Below are positions 1-8,101 of a DNA stretch of 34,599 nucleotides, piece by piece. The notes under the pieces are model-generated. The model made no database searches. It worked only from the letters and a program-made list of their open reading frames with translations, and was not told the DNA's origin. Position 1 is the stretch's first letter. The number at the start of each line of letters is the position of its first letter. The stretch is from a virus. The translations under genes were made by a program, and so were the position numbers. The stretch is from positions 1-34,599 of the IMG/VR virus record IMGVR_UViG_3300046007_002571. One strand, 5' to 3'.

Positions 1-151
1 AAGAGAATACATCTACAATCTCATAAGGAACACCAGCAGGAACATCTTTTGCCGCTAACTCTTCAATCGTATGTGTTTTAAGATATTCTGATGTAGGAAT
101 GACTACAGCAACGCCGCCGTCATCCTTTCTGTAAATAATTCGTTTGTTCAT
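1..151 (-). CDS. Small conserved phage protein, 3' end off window
   Basis: An open frame starts at the ATG at 149-151 (minus strand) and runs off the left edge, giving 50 visible residues beginning MNKRIIYRKDDGG. An AGAGGAAAAA Shine-Dalgarno lies just upstream of the ATG, and the gene follows the fibre gene with only a 13-base gap, so it belongs to the same leftward late operon. The visible part has a short basic N-terminus followed by a segment with alternating hydrophobic residues and contains no motif I can assign. Its position directly after tail-fibre genes suggests a small tail-associated or assembly protein, but that is inference only. Confidence 0.7.
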   Translation of the reverse strand, partial: MNKRIIYRKDDGGVAVVIPTSEYLKTHTIEELAAKDVPAGVPYEIVDVFS

Positions 152-164
152 TTTTTCCTCTTAA

Positions 165-1565
165 TTAGCGAAAAACGGCGATGGACACGACAACCGGATC
201 AGTCACCGAGTTACCGTTGATCCAGGCCGAAAATATCAAACGTGCAGCAGAGCTAGACACAGCAAACGATGACACAAATCGGTCATTAGCAGTTATCGTT
301 CCGTTTTGTGATCCACTAGCTGTGATTGCGTAATTTGTATCCGCCATTACGGCAGTAAAGTTCACAGTGTAGTCGCCAGTGCCATTATCAGTAATACTAG
401 AAACATTACCAGACTCACGAATAGCTACGGTTCCTGTACCATTAAAGTTTACCCACGCCCTTGCTGAATATGACGGAGCAGATCCAGACGCTGTTGACAA
501 TTTTGTTGGAAATCCAGAAGACCAAGCGTTTCCATTGGACAATAAAACATGACCACTAGATCCTGGCGCTACAAAATTAACTGCACTTGTTCCATTACCA
601 ATCAATACGTTATTGGCTGTAAGCGAAGTTCTACCTGTCCCTCCATTAGCGGCATTTAATGTGCCAGCAAGTGTTACTGCACCAGTAGTGGTTGTGTTGG
701 GTGTTAGACCCGTCGTGCCAGCACTAAATGATGTTACTGTTAATGGAGCACTCGACACCCACGTCGTACCATTAGATGTCATTATATTGCCCAAAGCACC
801 AGGCGAAAGCCCCAATATCCCGCTAGTGCCATTTCCTATTAACGCAGCATTCGCTGTAAGAGTGTTGCTTCCCGTCCCCCCGTTTGCTACTGGCAGTATT
901 CCGTCCACGTTCGTAGCGTTTGTGAGATTGCAATACTTAGCAACCGTTTGACCTGTTCCGCCCCTGTTAGTTGGTAGCGTATTAGTTACCTGGGTTGCAA
1001 GGTCCACGTTGGTCAGAGCACCGCCAAGAGTCAGTGAACCGGACGTTGTGACATTGCCCGTCAGTGTGATGCCATTGACTGTACCCGTCCCTGTAACAGA
1101 TGTTACAGATCCACCGCCCGTACCGATTGCTACCCCGCCAACCGTAGCGCCAGCAGGTAAGTTCGTCATGGCGTTTACTACGTCTGTCCCATTGTTATAG
1201 AGGTGCATCGTGGCCCCATTGGGAACCGAGACGCCTGTCTGGCCCGTGACCTTAACTGTGACAGCAAAACCCCCGGTCGTACCATTGCGGACTATGTAGG
1301 CTTTCTGCACTGCCGGGACATTGAGTGTTGCAGCTCCGCCTGGCGTTCCCGTTAAGTTTAAGTAGAGCGCCCTGGCGTCTTGAAGAGCGTTGGTATCAGT
1401 AAGCGTAAGAGTGACAGATGTGCTGGACATCGTCACATCTGCTTTACCCCCTATGGCCTGCTCGATGGCCGTGCCCAGGTTTGTGTTCGTTGTCTGGCCC
1501 CAGGTGGCTACCTGCTCACCCGTTCCAATGAGTTCAATCTTTAGTGGGCTGTATGTACTTGCCAT
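165..1565 (-). CDS. Tail fibre-like structural protein with GGTG repeats
   Basis: A 466-residue protein rich in Thr, Ser, Gly, Val and Asn with essentially no charged clusters, as expected of beta-structured fibre proteins. Three NGGTG/RGGTG-type repeats fall in the middle, two of them followed by a longer unit containing LTAN, LIGNGTS and a Ser-Asn-Gly-Asn/Thr stretch. Such repeats are common in phage fibres and probably form trimeric shafts. The N-terminus (MASTYSPLKIEL) looks like a virion attachment segment. The last 110 residues form a non-repeated domain (ARAWVNFNGTGTVAIRESG region) that recurs at the tips of many phage fibre and adhesin proteins and is the likely receptor- or chaperone-related end. 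It is encoded 29 bases after the giant repeat protein. A perfect TGTAAC palindrome is embedded at 1092-1107. Assignment as a virion tail protein is strong; the receptor is unknown. Confidence 0.8.
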   Translation of the reverse strand: MASTYSPLKIELIGTGEQVATWGQTTNTNLGTAIEQAIGGKADVTMSSTSVTLTLTDTNALQDARALYLNLTGTPGGAATLNVPAVQKAYIVRNGTTGGFAVTVKVTGQTGVSVPNGATMHLYNNGTDVVNAMTNLPAGATVGGVAIGTGGGSVTSVTGTGTVNGITLTGNVTTSGSLTLGGALTNVDLATQVTNTLPTNRGGTGQTVAKYCNLTNATNVDGILPVANGGTGSNTLTANAALIGNGTSGILGLSPGALGNIMTSNGTTWVSSAPLTVTSFSAGTTGLTPNTTTTGAVTLAGTLNAANGGTGRTSLTANNVLIGNGTSAVNFVAPGSSGHVLLSNGNAWSSGFPTKLSTASGSAPSYSARAWVNFNGTGTVAIRESGNVSSITDNGTGDYTVNFTAVMADTNYAITASGSQNGTITANDRFVSSFAVSSSAARLIFSAWINGNSVTDPVVVSIAVFR

Positions 1566-1594
1566 AATTTACTCCGTCGTTAAATTCTTGAGCC

Positions 1595-4500
1595 TTACTG
1601 GAACAGCATGAACATATTACCAGTCGTGGGATTCGTAAAGATCCAGCCTGTGTTGTTGCCACCGTCTGTAGACAATGAGCCCGCAAACCATCTTGCGCCC
1701 CCCTCTGCAGTTGAGTCCGTAATATTTAATCTCTGGCAATTTGCAATCCCTGTTGCCATATTTAATCTATATATAGACCCTGGGCTCGTAGAATTGAGGG
1801 TTACTGTTCCAGCATTACGCCTTAGCGTAAAATTACTAAAATAGTATGTTCTGCCGCTAGTAAAAGTATACGTCGTTGATGATGGTACCGCACCTAAATC
1901 ACCAAAAAGTAAGTTGTTATTTGATGCTAAAAAAGTTAACACTGTATTTGTCGTATTTGTTATTGTTGGAAGTATTGTAGGTGCGGTAGCTATATCTGCA
2001 TCAAGTGACTTATCGCTACTAGCTGTAAAATTAATTGCTCCTGTTCCAGGATTGCACGTAAATGCGGGACTACCACTTTGACCGCTAATTTCCAATACAC
2101 CACTAGGATACGTAGTATCATTCCCACGCAATGCTAGTGTTCCCGAACCAAATGTAAGAGTTCTTGCTGCGGACGGATTTGAAATTGACAAAAATCTATT
2201 TGTAGTTATGGTGTAGCCATTTAAATCTAATGTACCAGCAACGAAGTCAATATATTGTTCTGCGTCATTAGCGACGCTTTGCGTATCATGAGTAAAGTTT
2301 GAGTCAAATCTCCATGACCCACCTGCACCAGTAAATTGCACTATTGAGTCAAACGTCGTTTTGTTTTGCGTGTTGATTGATCTAACTGTTGCCGATGTCG
2401 ATGCAAAATTTAAATACAAGTAATATGTTGTAAAAACTCCTGGAGGGTTTTCAAGAGTATAATTTCCAAAACTACCATTCCATGAGGGGTCTGTATAAAA
2501 ATCTCCGTAAATTAAAATTTCATTGCTAGAAGCGGTAGGAATTAAACTTCCATTAGTAATAAATGAAATGTTTTTTACCTCAAATATGCTAGATACATAC
2601 GTTTGTCCGGCTGCTATTACCCTTAAATCTATGGCTTTTGCTTCCGTGGCTGATATAGACGGTGTACCCCCATTGCACTGTAAAGCAAATTTTGGTGTTC
2701 CAATATAAGTTAAATTAGTAAGAGTTCCAATATTAATTATTTGTGTATTTAAATCTACCCCACCATACGTTATTAAAATCTCACTGGATGATCCAAAATC
2801 AAGAGTTCTAACACTACTTGTACTTGAAGAAAAAATTCCAGTTGATACCGAATAGTCATTTAGGTCAAGTGTTCCAGCAGAAACAGACAAAGTTCCTTCG
2901 TCGTGTATTGTTAAAGCGCTTTGCAACTGCCAAGTTCCACCAACAGCGTTAAAGTTTAAATTGCTTCCTACGGTCGCTCCGTTGGTAGTAATTAATTTTG
3001 TCCCGGACGTTGCTCCAAGTGTCACCGTATAACCGCCTGACGCTGTATCGGCTCTCCAAGTAACATTTGTGCCACCAATAGTAAGGTCTCCATATATCGT
3101 TGCAGAAAAACCACCACCAGCAGTCAGACTTGAAAGAGCGCATGTTACATTTGCAACAGTAAAATTATTTATCCGCCCAGTAATTGGGTTAAATGTTCCA
3201 CCAGAACTTCCGCCCAAAACAATACTTAAATTAAGCGTATTTGCTTCTGTAACCCCTGTACCAAAAGCAAAACCTCTGGTCGCTGTACCGCCGGTCAGCG
3301 CTTCAACCAACCTAGTGCCAGAAGAATTAAAGTTAGTTGAACCGCTCATACTTAAAATTGTTGCTGCACTCGTATTCGATAAAACTATTTTTCCGGTTCC
3401 AAAATTAAGGGTTCTAACGTTTGAGTTAGAAGATTCAAACGACGTAGTGCATGTAAGCGTGTACGACTGAAGCTCTAATGTTCCATTTGTAAATGTAAAC
3501 GTTGTGCTTGTAAGCGCGTCTGCAAGTTGAAATGTACCACCAACGCCATTGATCGTAACCGCGCTTAATGAATTACCATTTGATGTAATTGTTTTAGTTC
3601 CAGATGTTGCAGCAAACGTAAAAGTGTTTCCGGTTAATGTTGGGCTAGTTCCCCCAATTACAAAGTCACCAAAAATAGATGGAGTGCTGCCAGTAATCGT
3701 GTACGTACCGTTAAAGAAAGTGAGATTATTGACGTTACCAGATATTGTTATTGATGACGTTCCACCACCAGTGATAGTTGTAAGGTCTAAAGTATTAGCC
3801 GCGATAATTGAACCAAAATTAAGTGTTTTAGTTCCAGTTGCTGGGGCTGTAAGTTCTACAAGTTTTGATCCGCTACTTGTAAAGTTTGTGCCAGTAGATG
3901 TAGTCCATGACGTTGCCCCAACCGTACCGGCCAGCAATATTTTCCCTGTTCCAAACGCTATAGAGCGCACGTTACTGTTGCTAGAACTAAACAGACCAAG
4001 AGTCAGTGTGTATGACTGAAGATCAACTATTCCTTGTGTGAGAGTAAACGTTCTAGTAAGGCCAACCGACAGCGCATCTTGTAACTGTAATGTGGAGGTT
4101 GTGGCTCCACTCTTGGTAATTGGAAAGTCTAAAGTCTCCCCATTGGTCGTAATTGTTTGAACCGTAGATCCTGTAGCCGCAAATGTCCATGCGTTTGCTC
4201 CGCCAGTAAATGTTGGCGAGGTTCCACTTACAACCAGGTTTCCAAAAATACTAATGGCTGTGTTGGCTACCGTATAGGTGGCGTCGGCAAAAGTTAGGTT
4301 TCTAAAGTTACCGGCTGTGAGCGTAAGCGTAAAGTTTCCTGCTGTTGCCGGGACTACAACGTCAAACGTGTTTGCTTCCGATGGCGAGCCTGGCGTAATT
4401 GTTTGAGCAGCTCCAAGCGCTGGTTCTACGATTCGATCTGTTCCGGTTATTGTTAAGCTGTTTGCCGTACTGGTAGTCCATACCGTACCCGTACCAGTCA

Positions 4501-5593
4501 AGACAATTTTTCCGGTTCCAAAAGCAATCGTCCTGGTATTAGAGTTAGATGACGAAAACAAACCGGTCGTAAACGTATAAGACTGAAGATCTAACGTCCC
4601 ATCAGTAAGCGTAGTCGTCCTGCCGCTGGCTACAGTTAAAGCGTCTTGTAGCTGCCATGTTCCGCTGGCCCCGTTAAACGTAATGGGGAAATCTAATGTC
4701 TCACCGCTTGTTGTGATTGTCTCCGTGGTTGCCGAGGCAGCAAATGTCCAGGCGTTTGTCCCTGCCGTAAATGTTGGAGACGTACCGTTGATTGTCAGGC
4801 TTCCATATACCGTGATTGCTGTGTTGGCAACAGTGTATGTGGCATTGGCAAATGTAAGATCGTTATACCCGCCAGCAGTCAATGTAAGAGTGAAGTTTCC
4901 TGCGGTTGCAGGAACAGAAATATCAAACGAATTTGCTTCTGATAAAGCACCCGGCGTGATTGTCTGAGCTGCACCCAAACTAGGCTCAACAATCTTGGTT
5001 GTTCCTGATGTGGTAAATCCTGTAGTTACCCCGTTAAAAACTACGCCAGACCCAGTAAGAACAAGCTTACCTGTTCCAAAGTTTAATACCCGCGTAGTAG
5101 TGGAAGTGTTGGTAAACGAAGCGGCTGTAAAAGTGTACGAACTTAACGCAAGCGTTCCTGCCGTAAGTGTGGCCACTCCAGTTATCGTTAAATTATCTTG
5201 CAGGGTCCACGTGTCGCCAGCATTGTTGAACGTGATGTTGACCAGTGATTTGCCATTTGACGTGATCGTATAGCTACCTGTGCCCTGCATAGTGACCGTT
5301 GTAAGCGTACCGGCCACAGTCATACCAGAACCTAATGTTAGGTTTCCATGTACTTGAAGGTTAGGTGTAGAAGTTCCAGCAAGCGTGCCAGTAAAACCAG
5401 TGGCATTAAAAGATAAGCAAGGACGACTTCCACTAACAGTTACAGTACCCGCCCCAGAAGCGGCATCAAAAAACACATCATCAGCCGAAGTAGGAACGGC
5501 AGCGCCACCAGTCCCACCAGAAGTGGTAGACCACTTAGTACCGGCAGTACCATCCCAGGTTGCTGTTCCACCTACCCAATACCTATTGGCCAT
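1595..5593 (-). CDS. Giant repetitive beta-rich adhesin/tail protein
   Basis: The largest product in the window, 1332 residues, very rich in Thr, Ser, Gly, Asn and Leu with few charged residues. The N-terminus (MANRYWVGGTATWDG, then VPTSADDVFFDA) is a module seen at the start of many phage and bacterial surface repeat proteins. After about residue 170 the sequence is built from units of about 186 residues, marked by FGTGKIVLTG-like strands that recur about six times, LTLTAG/DLTFANATYTV strands, SPTFTAGTNAWTFAA, ETLDFPI and LQLQDAL/DLQSYTF/SSSNSNTR motifs. The later units are more divergent. The C-terminus carries STDGGNNTGWIF, a Gly/Asn turn motif common at the end of such adhesins. The fold is probably a long beta-solenoid. 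Its place between fibre genes suggests a tail appendage or host-adhesion protein; no enzymatic motif is visible. The ATG lies 11 bases after the preceding small gene. Confidence 0.75.
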   Translation of the reverse strand: MANRYWVGGTATWDGTAGTKWSTTSGGTGGAAVPTSADDVFFDAASGAGTVTVSGSRPCLSFNATGFTGTLAGTSTPNLQVHGNLTLGSGMTVAGTLTTVTMQGTGSYTITSNGKSLVNITFNNAGDTWTLQDNLTITGVATLTAGTLALSSYTFTAASFTNTSTTTRVLNFGTGKLVLTGSGVVFNGVTTGFTTSGTTKIVEPSLGAAQTITPGALSEANSFDISVPATAGNFTLTLTAGGYNDLTFANATYTVANTAITVYGSLTINGTSPTFTAGTNAWTFAASATTETITTSGETLDFPITFNGASGTWQLQDALTVASGRTTTLTDGTLDLQSYTFTTGLFSSSNSNTRTIAFGTGKIVLTGTGTVWTTSTANSLTITGTDRIVEPALGAAQTITPGSPSEANTFDVVVPATAGNFTLTLTAGNFRNLTFADATYTVANTAISIFGNLVVSGTSPTFTGGANAWTFAATGSTVQTITTNGETLDFPITKSGATTSTLQLQDALSVGLTRTFTLTQGIVDLQSYTLTLGLFSSSNSNVRSIAFGTGKILLAGTVGATSWTTSTGTNFTSSGSKLVELTAPATGTKTLNFGSIIAANTLDLTTITGGGTSSITISGNVNNLTFFNGTYTITGSTPSIFGDFVIGGTSPTLTGNTFTFAATSGTKTITSNGNSLSAVTINGVGGTFQLADALTSTTFTFTNGTLELQSYTLTCTTSFESSNSNVRTLNFGTGKIVLSNTSAATILSMSGSTNFNSSGTRLVEALTGGTATRGFAFGTGVTEANTLNLSIVLGGSSGGTFNPITGRINNFTVANVTCALSSLTAGGGFSATIYGDLTIGGTNVTWRADTASGGYTVTLGATSGTKLITTNGATVGSNLNFNAVGGTWQLQSALTIHDEGTLSVSAGTLDLNDYSVSTGIFSSSTSSVRTLDFGSSSEILITYGGVDLNTQIINIGTLTNLTYIGTPKFALQCNGGTPSISATEAKAIDLRVIAAGQTYVSSIFEVKNISFITNGSLIPTASSNEILIYGDFYTDPSWNGSFGNYTLENPPGVFTTYYLYLNFASTSATVRSINTQNKTTFDSIVQFTGAGGSWRFDSNFTHDTQSVANDAEQYIDFVAGTLDLNGYTITTNRFLSISNPSAARTLTFGSGTLALRGNDTTYPSGVLEISGQSGSPAFTCNPGTGAINFTASSDKSLDADIATAPTILPTITNTTNTVLTFLASNNNLLFGDLGAVPSSTTYTFTSGRTYYFSNFTLRRNAGTVTLNSTSPGSIYRLNMATGIANCQRLNITDSTAEGGARWFAGSLSTDGGNNTGWIFTNPTTGNMFMLFQ

Positions 5594-5603
5594 CTAAATC
5601 CCC

Positions 5604-5825
5604 TTATTGCCCAGAGGTGTCTGTTACGTCAATGACATCAACTGGTTCTTGCGGTTCTTGAGGGGGAGCTGTAATTACCGCAATCCAAGCATCGAACCTG
5701 GCCTGCTTCATGGCCTCAATCTCTTGCTCAGTATACGTATGATTGGCAGGTAAATGCAGCGCATCAGAAAAGTTAAACGTACCGTTGTCCATTCTGAAGT
5801 CAATTTTGATCATCTCTTGTGCCAT
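5604..5825 (-). CDS. Small acidic tail-region protein of unknown function
   Basis: A 73-residue protein with a good AAGGAG Shine-Dalgarno seven bases before the ATG. Residues 1-30 are predicted beta (KIDFRMDNGTFNFSDAL), followed by an acidic helix (TEQEIEAMKQARFDAWIAVI) and a Pro/Glu/Asp-rich tail ending TSGQ. It has no cysteine, membrane segment or recognisable domain. It sits between two fibre-type genes in the leftward late operon, with gaps of 10-11 bases on each side, so a small tail-assembly or fibre-associated role is plausible. I do not recognise the family. Confidence 0.7.
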   Translation of the reverse strand: MAQEMIKIDFRMDNGTFNFSDALHLPANHTYTEQEIEAMKQARFDAWIAVITAPPQEPQEPVDVIDVTDTSGQ

Positions 5826-5836
5826 ATATTTCTCCT

Positions 5837-6649
5837 TTACAGTTCTTGAGCGTAAGCAACTACATCCCAGAAAGAATCTGCTGAATTATAAATACACCCA
5901 ACATAAACCGTTTTGTTAGCCGGTATTGTTGCTGGAAGCGTTACGGCAATCGCTCTATACCCTCCTGACGATGTTGTCCAAGTAAGCGTCCTAGTTGATG
6001 TAATGGCTTTTAAACGAATCGTAAGTTTTTGTCCATCCGTTGGTGTTCCAGATGGAGCCGCTATAGTTGGGTTCGTAGCAAGAGCTGTAACGTTGTATTG
6101 ATCGCTATCGTCGGCGGTCGGTGTAATTGTGGCAGCGCTAGTTACCGTACCAATCCGAGGCGTCACACGTTTATTGGTAAGCGTTTGGGTCTGGCTTAAA
6201 CCAACAACCGTCATATCCTCATTTGGAAACGTGTAGGTCTTTGTCGTTGTTGCAGGACCGCTTACCGCAAAAAATCCATTGCCTGTGCCACCGTTAGCTG
6301 CGCCCAAGGTTGCCGATGTTGCTGGAACAATTGATGACCCATCTACATACATAGACCGTTCAGCGGGATAGGTCACAAACACATCTTTGCTGCCAGCGCC
6401 CCAGTTAACCGCGTTACCAGAATTAGATGACTCAAGAATCGTGTCGCGGCTTAGCGTCGTACCAGAGGCTGTGTATGTACCGATTCCCACTTCCCAGTCT
6501 GTTTCGTTAGCCACGGCATAGTAGGTTGTGTTCCCGTCGCCTATAACTGAGAACGACTGATACCCAGCAACCGCACCGTCTAGCGTATACGCCCCGGTGC
6601 TCGTTGTTGTGGTGGTTTCTTTAACCCTGTCTTTTAGTACAAGTGCCAT
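5837..6649 (-). CDS. Virion tail structural protein with fibre-like repeats
   Basis: A 270-residue, low-charge protein. The N-terminal 110 residues (MALVLKDRVKETTTTTSTG, then YYAVANETDWEVGIGTY, SRDTILESSNSG and VFVTYPAERSMY) match a recurrent phage tail module placed just upstream of fibre genes. The middle holds AANGGTGNGFF and TYTFPNEDMTVVGLSQTQTLTNKR, fibre-type segments also seen in the neighbouring 466-residue protein. The C-terminal part (PTIAAPSGTPTDGQKLTIRLKA, SFWDVVAYAQEL) is predicted beta and resembles fibre-tip or collar domains. The start is supported by a GAGG Shine-Dalgarno before the ATG. The call as a virion structural protein rests on family resemblance and position; the precise location in the tail is not known. 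Confidence 0.75.
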   Translation of the reverse strand: MALVLKDRVKETTTTTSTGAYTLDGAVAGYQSFSVIGDGNTTYYAVANETDWEVGIGTYTASGTTLSRDTILESSNSGNAVNWGAGSKDVFVTYPAERSMYVDGSSIVPATSATLGAANGGTGNGFFAVSGPATTTKTYTFPNEDMTVVGLSQTQTLTNKRVTPRIGTVTSAATITPTADDSDQYNVTALATNPTIAAPSGTPTDGQKLTIRLKAITSTRTLTWTTSSGGYRAIAVTLPATIPANKTVYVGCIYNSADSFWDVVAYAQEL

Positions 6650-6659
6650 GATCTATCCT

Positions 6660-7616
6660 CTATGCTGCTATGGGAATCCAGTTTGGATTCTGCGCGTCAT
6701 TTATGACCGTCCAGTTAGGACTATTTCTGCGTGGTGCAAAGGTTACGATGTTTAAGTTCGCCGTGCCAGGTCTTACTTCAAAACTTGGAAGAACCGTTGG
6801 AACAGATGTTGCAGTTACCATCGACCCTGTTTGCGGGAACAATGCTCGACCTGCAATTGCATTTGGTGCTACACCAGCAACCGTTACCGCCCCAGTACCG
6901 ACCTCAATGCGTTTGTCTATGAGCGGGATGTTTCCTTGAACGGACAAAGATCCCGTTACCGTTGTTACAAATACTGCTTGTAATGGCGGAGACCCGGCTA
7001 CTACTACCGTTCCGGTTCCCGGTGTTATTGCATTACCAATAAATATGATGCTTGGGTCTGAGGCTACTGCTATTGCACCGCTTGCTGGCGAGATAAATGT
7101 CGCCGTAATGACTACAGGCTCTTGACCCTCAACGCTGATGTTGCCAGTTTCAGGCTCGTCATTGATACCAAGGGACAGCTCTGGCGCGTACCCTTCAAGC
7201 GCTACCTCACCAACAATTGTGGATATGGTGGCACCAACAAGCGTAACCGGGATCTTCCCATCTATAGAAATTGCCCCCGAACCGGGGAAAACTTCATAGT
7301 CTTGCTTGATGACTATTGGGTAGCCCTGGACTGTGATTGCTCCAGTCGCAGGCGTGATAATCCGGGAAATCTCTAACGTTGGCGCAAAGCCTAACGTCGT
7401 TAATGCGCCAGACCCTGGGGTGATTGCTGCCGAACTAACTACATCAGGAGCAGACCCAGCAACAACAATCTGCCCCGCGCCAGGCGTAACAAATGACGCT
7501 ACTCTAAGAGTAGGCGCAGCTCCAGCAATGACAAGTGCCGCTGTTGCTGGAACAACACCACCCGCTCCTACTTCAGATGCAAAAGGAGCGCCCGAAAACG
7601 GGGCTTGTGCAAACAT
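6660..7616 (-). CDS. Structural protein of thirteen ~22-residue repeats
   Basis: A 318-residue protein made almost entirely of a short repeat of about 22 residues, consensus roughly xPxxGxIxVxGxxPxxxxxx. I count about thirteen copies from residue 20 to the end, for example ITPGSGALTTLGFAPTLEI and ITPGTGTVVVAGSPP. The first residues (MFAQAPFSGAPFAS) and the last 25 (SPNWTVINDAQNPNWIPIAA) are unique. A regular Pro/Gly-turn plus alternating hydrophobic pattern suggests a beta-helix or beta-prism rod, suited to a tail spike shaft or head fibre. It lies in the leftward late operon, preceded by a GGGGG Shine-Dalgarno. There is no enzymatic signature. The repeat is degenerate at DNA level, so recent slippage is unlikely. 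Confidence 0.75.
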   Translation of the reverse strand: MFAQAPFSGAPFASEVGAGGVVPATAALVIAGAAPTLRVASFVTPGAGQIVVAGSAPDVVSSAAITPGSGALTTLGFAPTLEISRIITPATGAITVQGYPIVIKQDYEVFPGSGAISIDGKIPVTLVGATISTIVGEVALEGYAPELSLGINDEPETGNISVEGQEPVVITATFISPASGAIAVASDPSIIFIGNAITPGTGTVVVAGSPPLQAVFVTTVTGSLSVQGNIPLIDKRIEVGTGAVTVAGVAPNAIAGRALFPQTGSMVTATSVPTVLPSFEVRPGTANLNIVTFAPRRNSPNWTVINDAQNPNWIPIAA

Positions 7617-7632
7617 CTTGCCCCCTTACTGT

Positions 7633-8100
7633 TTAGGTAAGGGTGAAGACGCCAGTAGCAGCCGGGAGAACGGTAAGAGTGTTGGGCGACGAAACGGTGA
7701 ACTGTGCGCTCGATAGCTGGCAGAAGCAAACCAACTTACGGGCAGACGCCACACCAGCCGATGCTCCATACGTAATCACAGCGTACTTAATGTTGTTCAA
7801 CGAAGAACCAGAGGCCGTAAAGGTCAGGCCAATAGTCGAGTACGTGAACTTCATTTGCTTGGCTGATGCCCCCGTTGTCCACTGGCCGGTAGCCGGAACA
7901 AGAGCTTTACCACCACTCACGTATCCGCCGGTCGCAGAGATCTGGTTGGTCAACGAACCAAACGTGCTGAGAGTAAACGTTGAAGTGTTACTAGCACTCG
8001 TAAAGAGAGCCATCTTGAAGTTACCAGCGCCGAGTTCAATCGTCCCGTTGCCGATGTAGCGTTTGGCAGTGTTATACAGTTGCCATGCGGTTGCAGCCAT
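7633..8100 (-). CDS. Beta-rich virion structural protein
   Basis: A 155-residue protein with a very good GAGGAG Shine-Dalgarno. It starts with a short helical segment (AATAWQLYNTAKRYIGNG), followed by alternating Thr/Ser/Gly-rich strands and a conserved-looking FKMALFTSASNTSTFTLST segment that is shared in style with the 138-residue protein at 8968-9384 (DTIKIALYTANADL). The two look like distant paralogues: both place a K-x-ALYT/ALFT strand after an N-terminal helix, then a YxxGG turn. This type of protein is frequent beside tail genes and is usually called hypothetical. I infer a tail or neck structural subunit; no catalytic residues are visible. Confidence 0.7.
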   Translation of the reverse strand: MAATAWQLYNTAKRYIGNGTIELGAGNFKMALFTSASNTSTFTLSTFGSLTNQISATGGYVSGGKALVPATGQWTTGASAKQMKFTYSTIGLTFTASGSSLNNIKYAVITYGASAGVASARKLVCFCQLSSAQFTVSSPNTLTVLPAATGVFTLT

Positions 8101-8101
8101 T

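Noticed and set aside
3069-4019. Long plus-strand frames rich in Val and Pro opposite the repeat protein
   Set aside because: The reverse complement of Thr/Asn/Gly-rich repeats naturally gives Val/Pro-rich frames; they follow the repeat period and are not independent genes.
1-5593. A diversity-generating retroelement for the fibre genes
   Set aside because: No reverse transcriptase, template repeat or adenine-biased variable copy is visible in the window.
1595-7616. Regular DNA periodicity that could suggest a CRISPR array
   Set aside because: The repeats are coding, long and diverged, and there are no short identical repeats with unique spacers.
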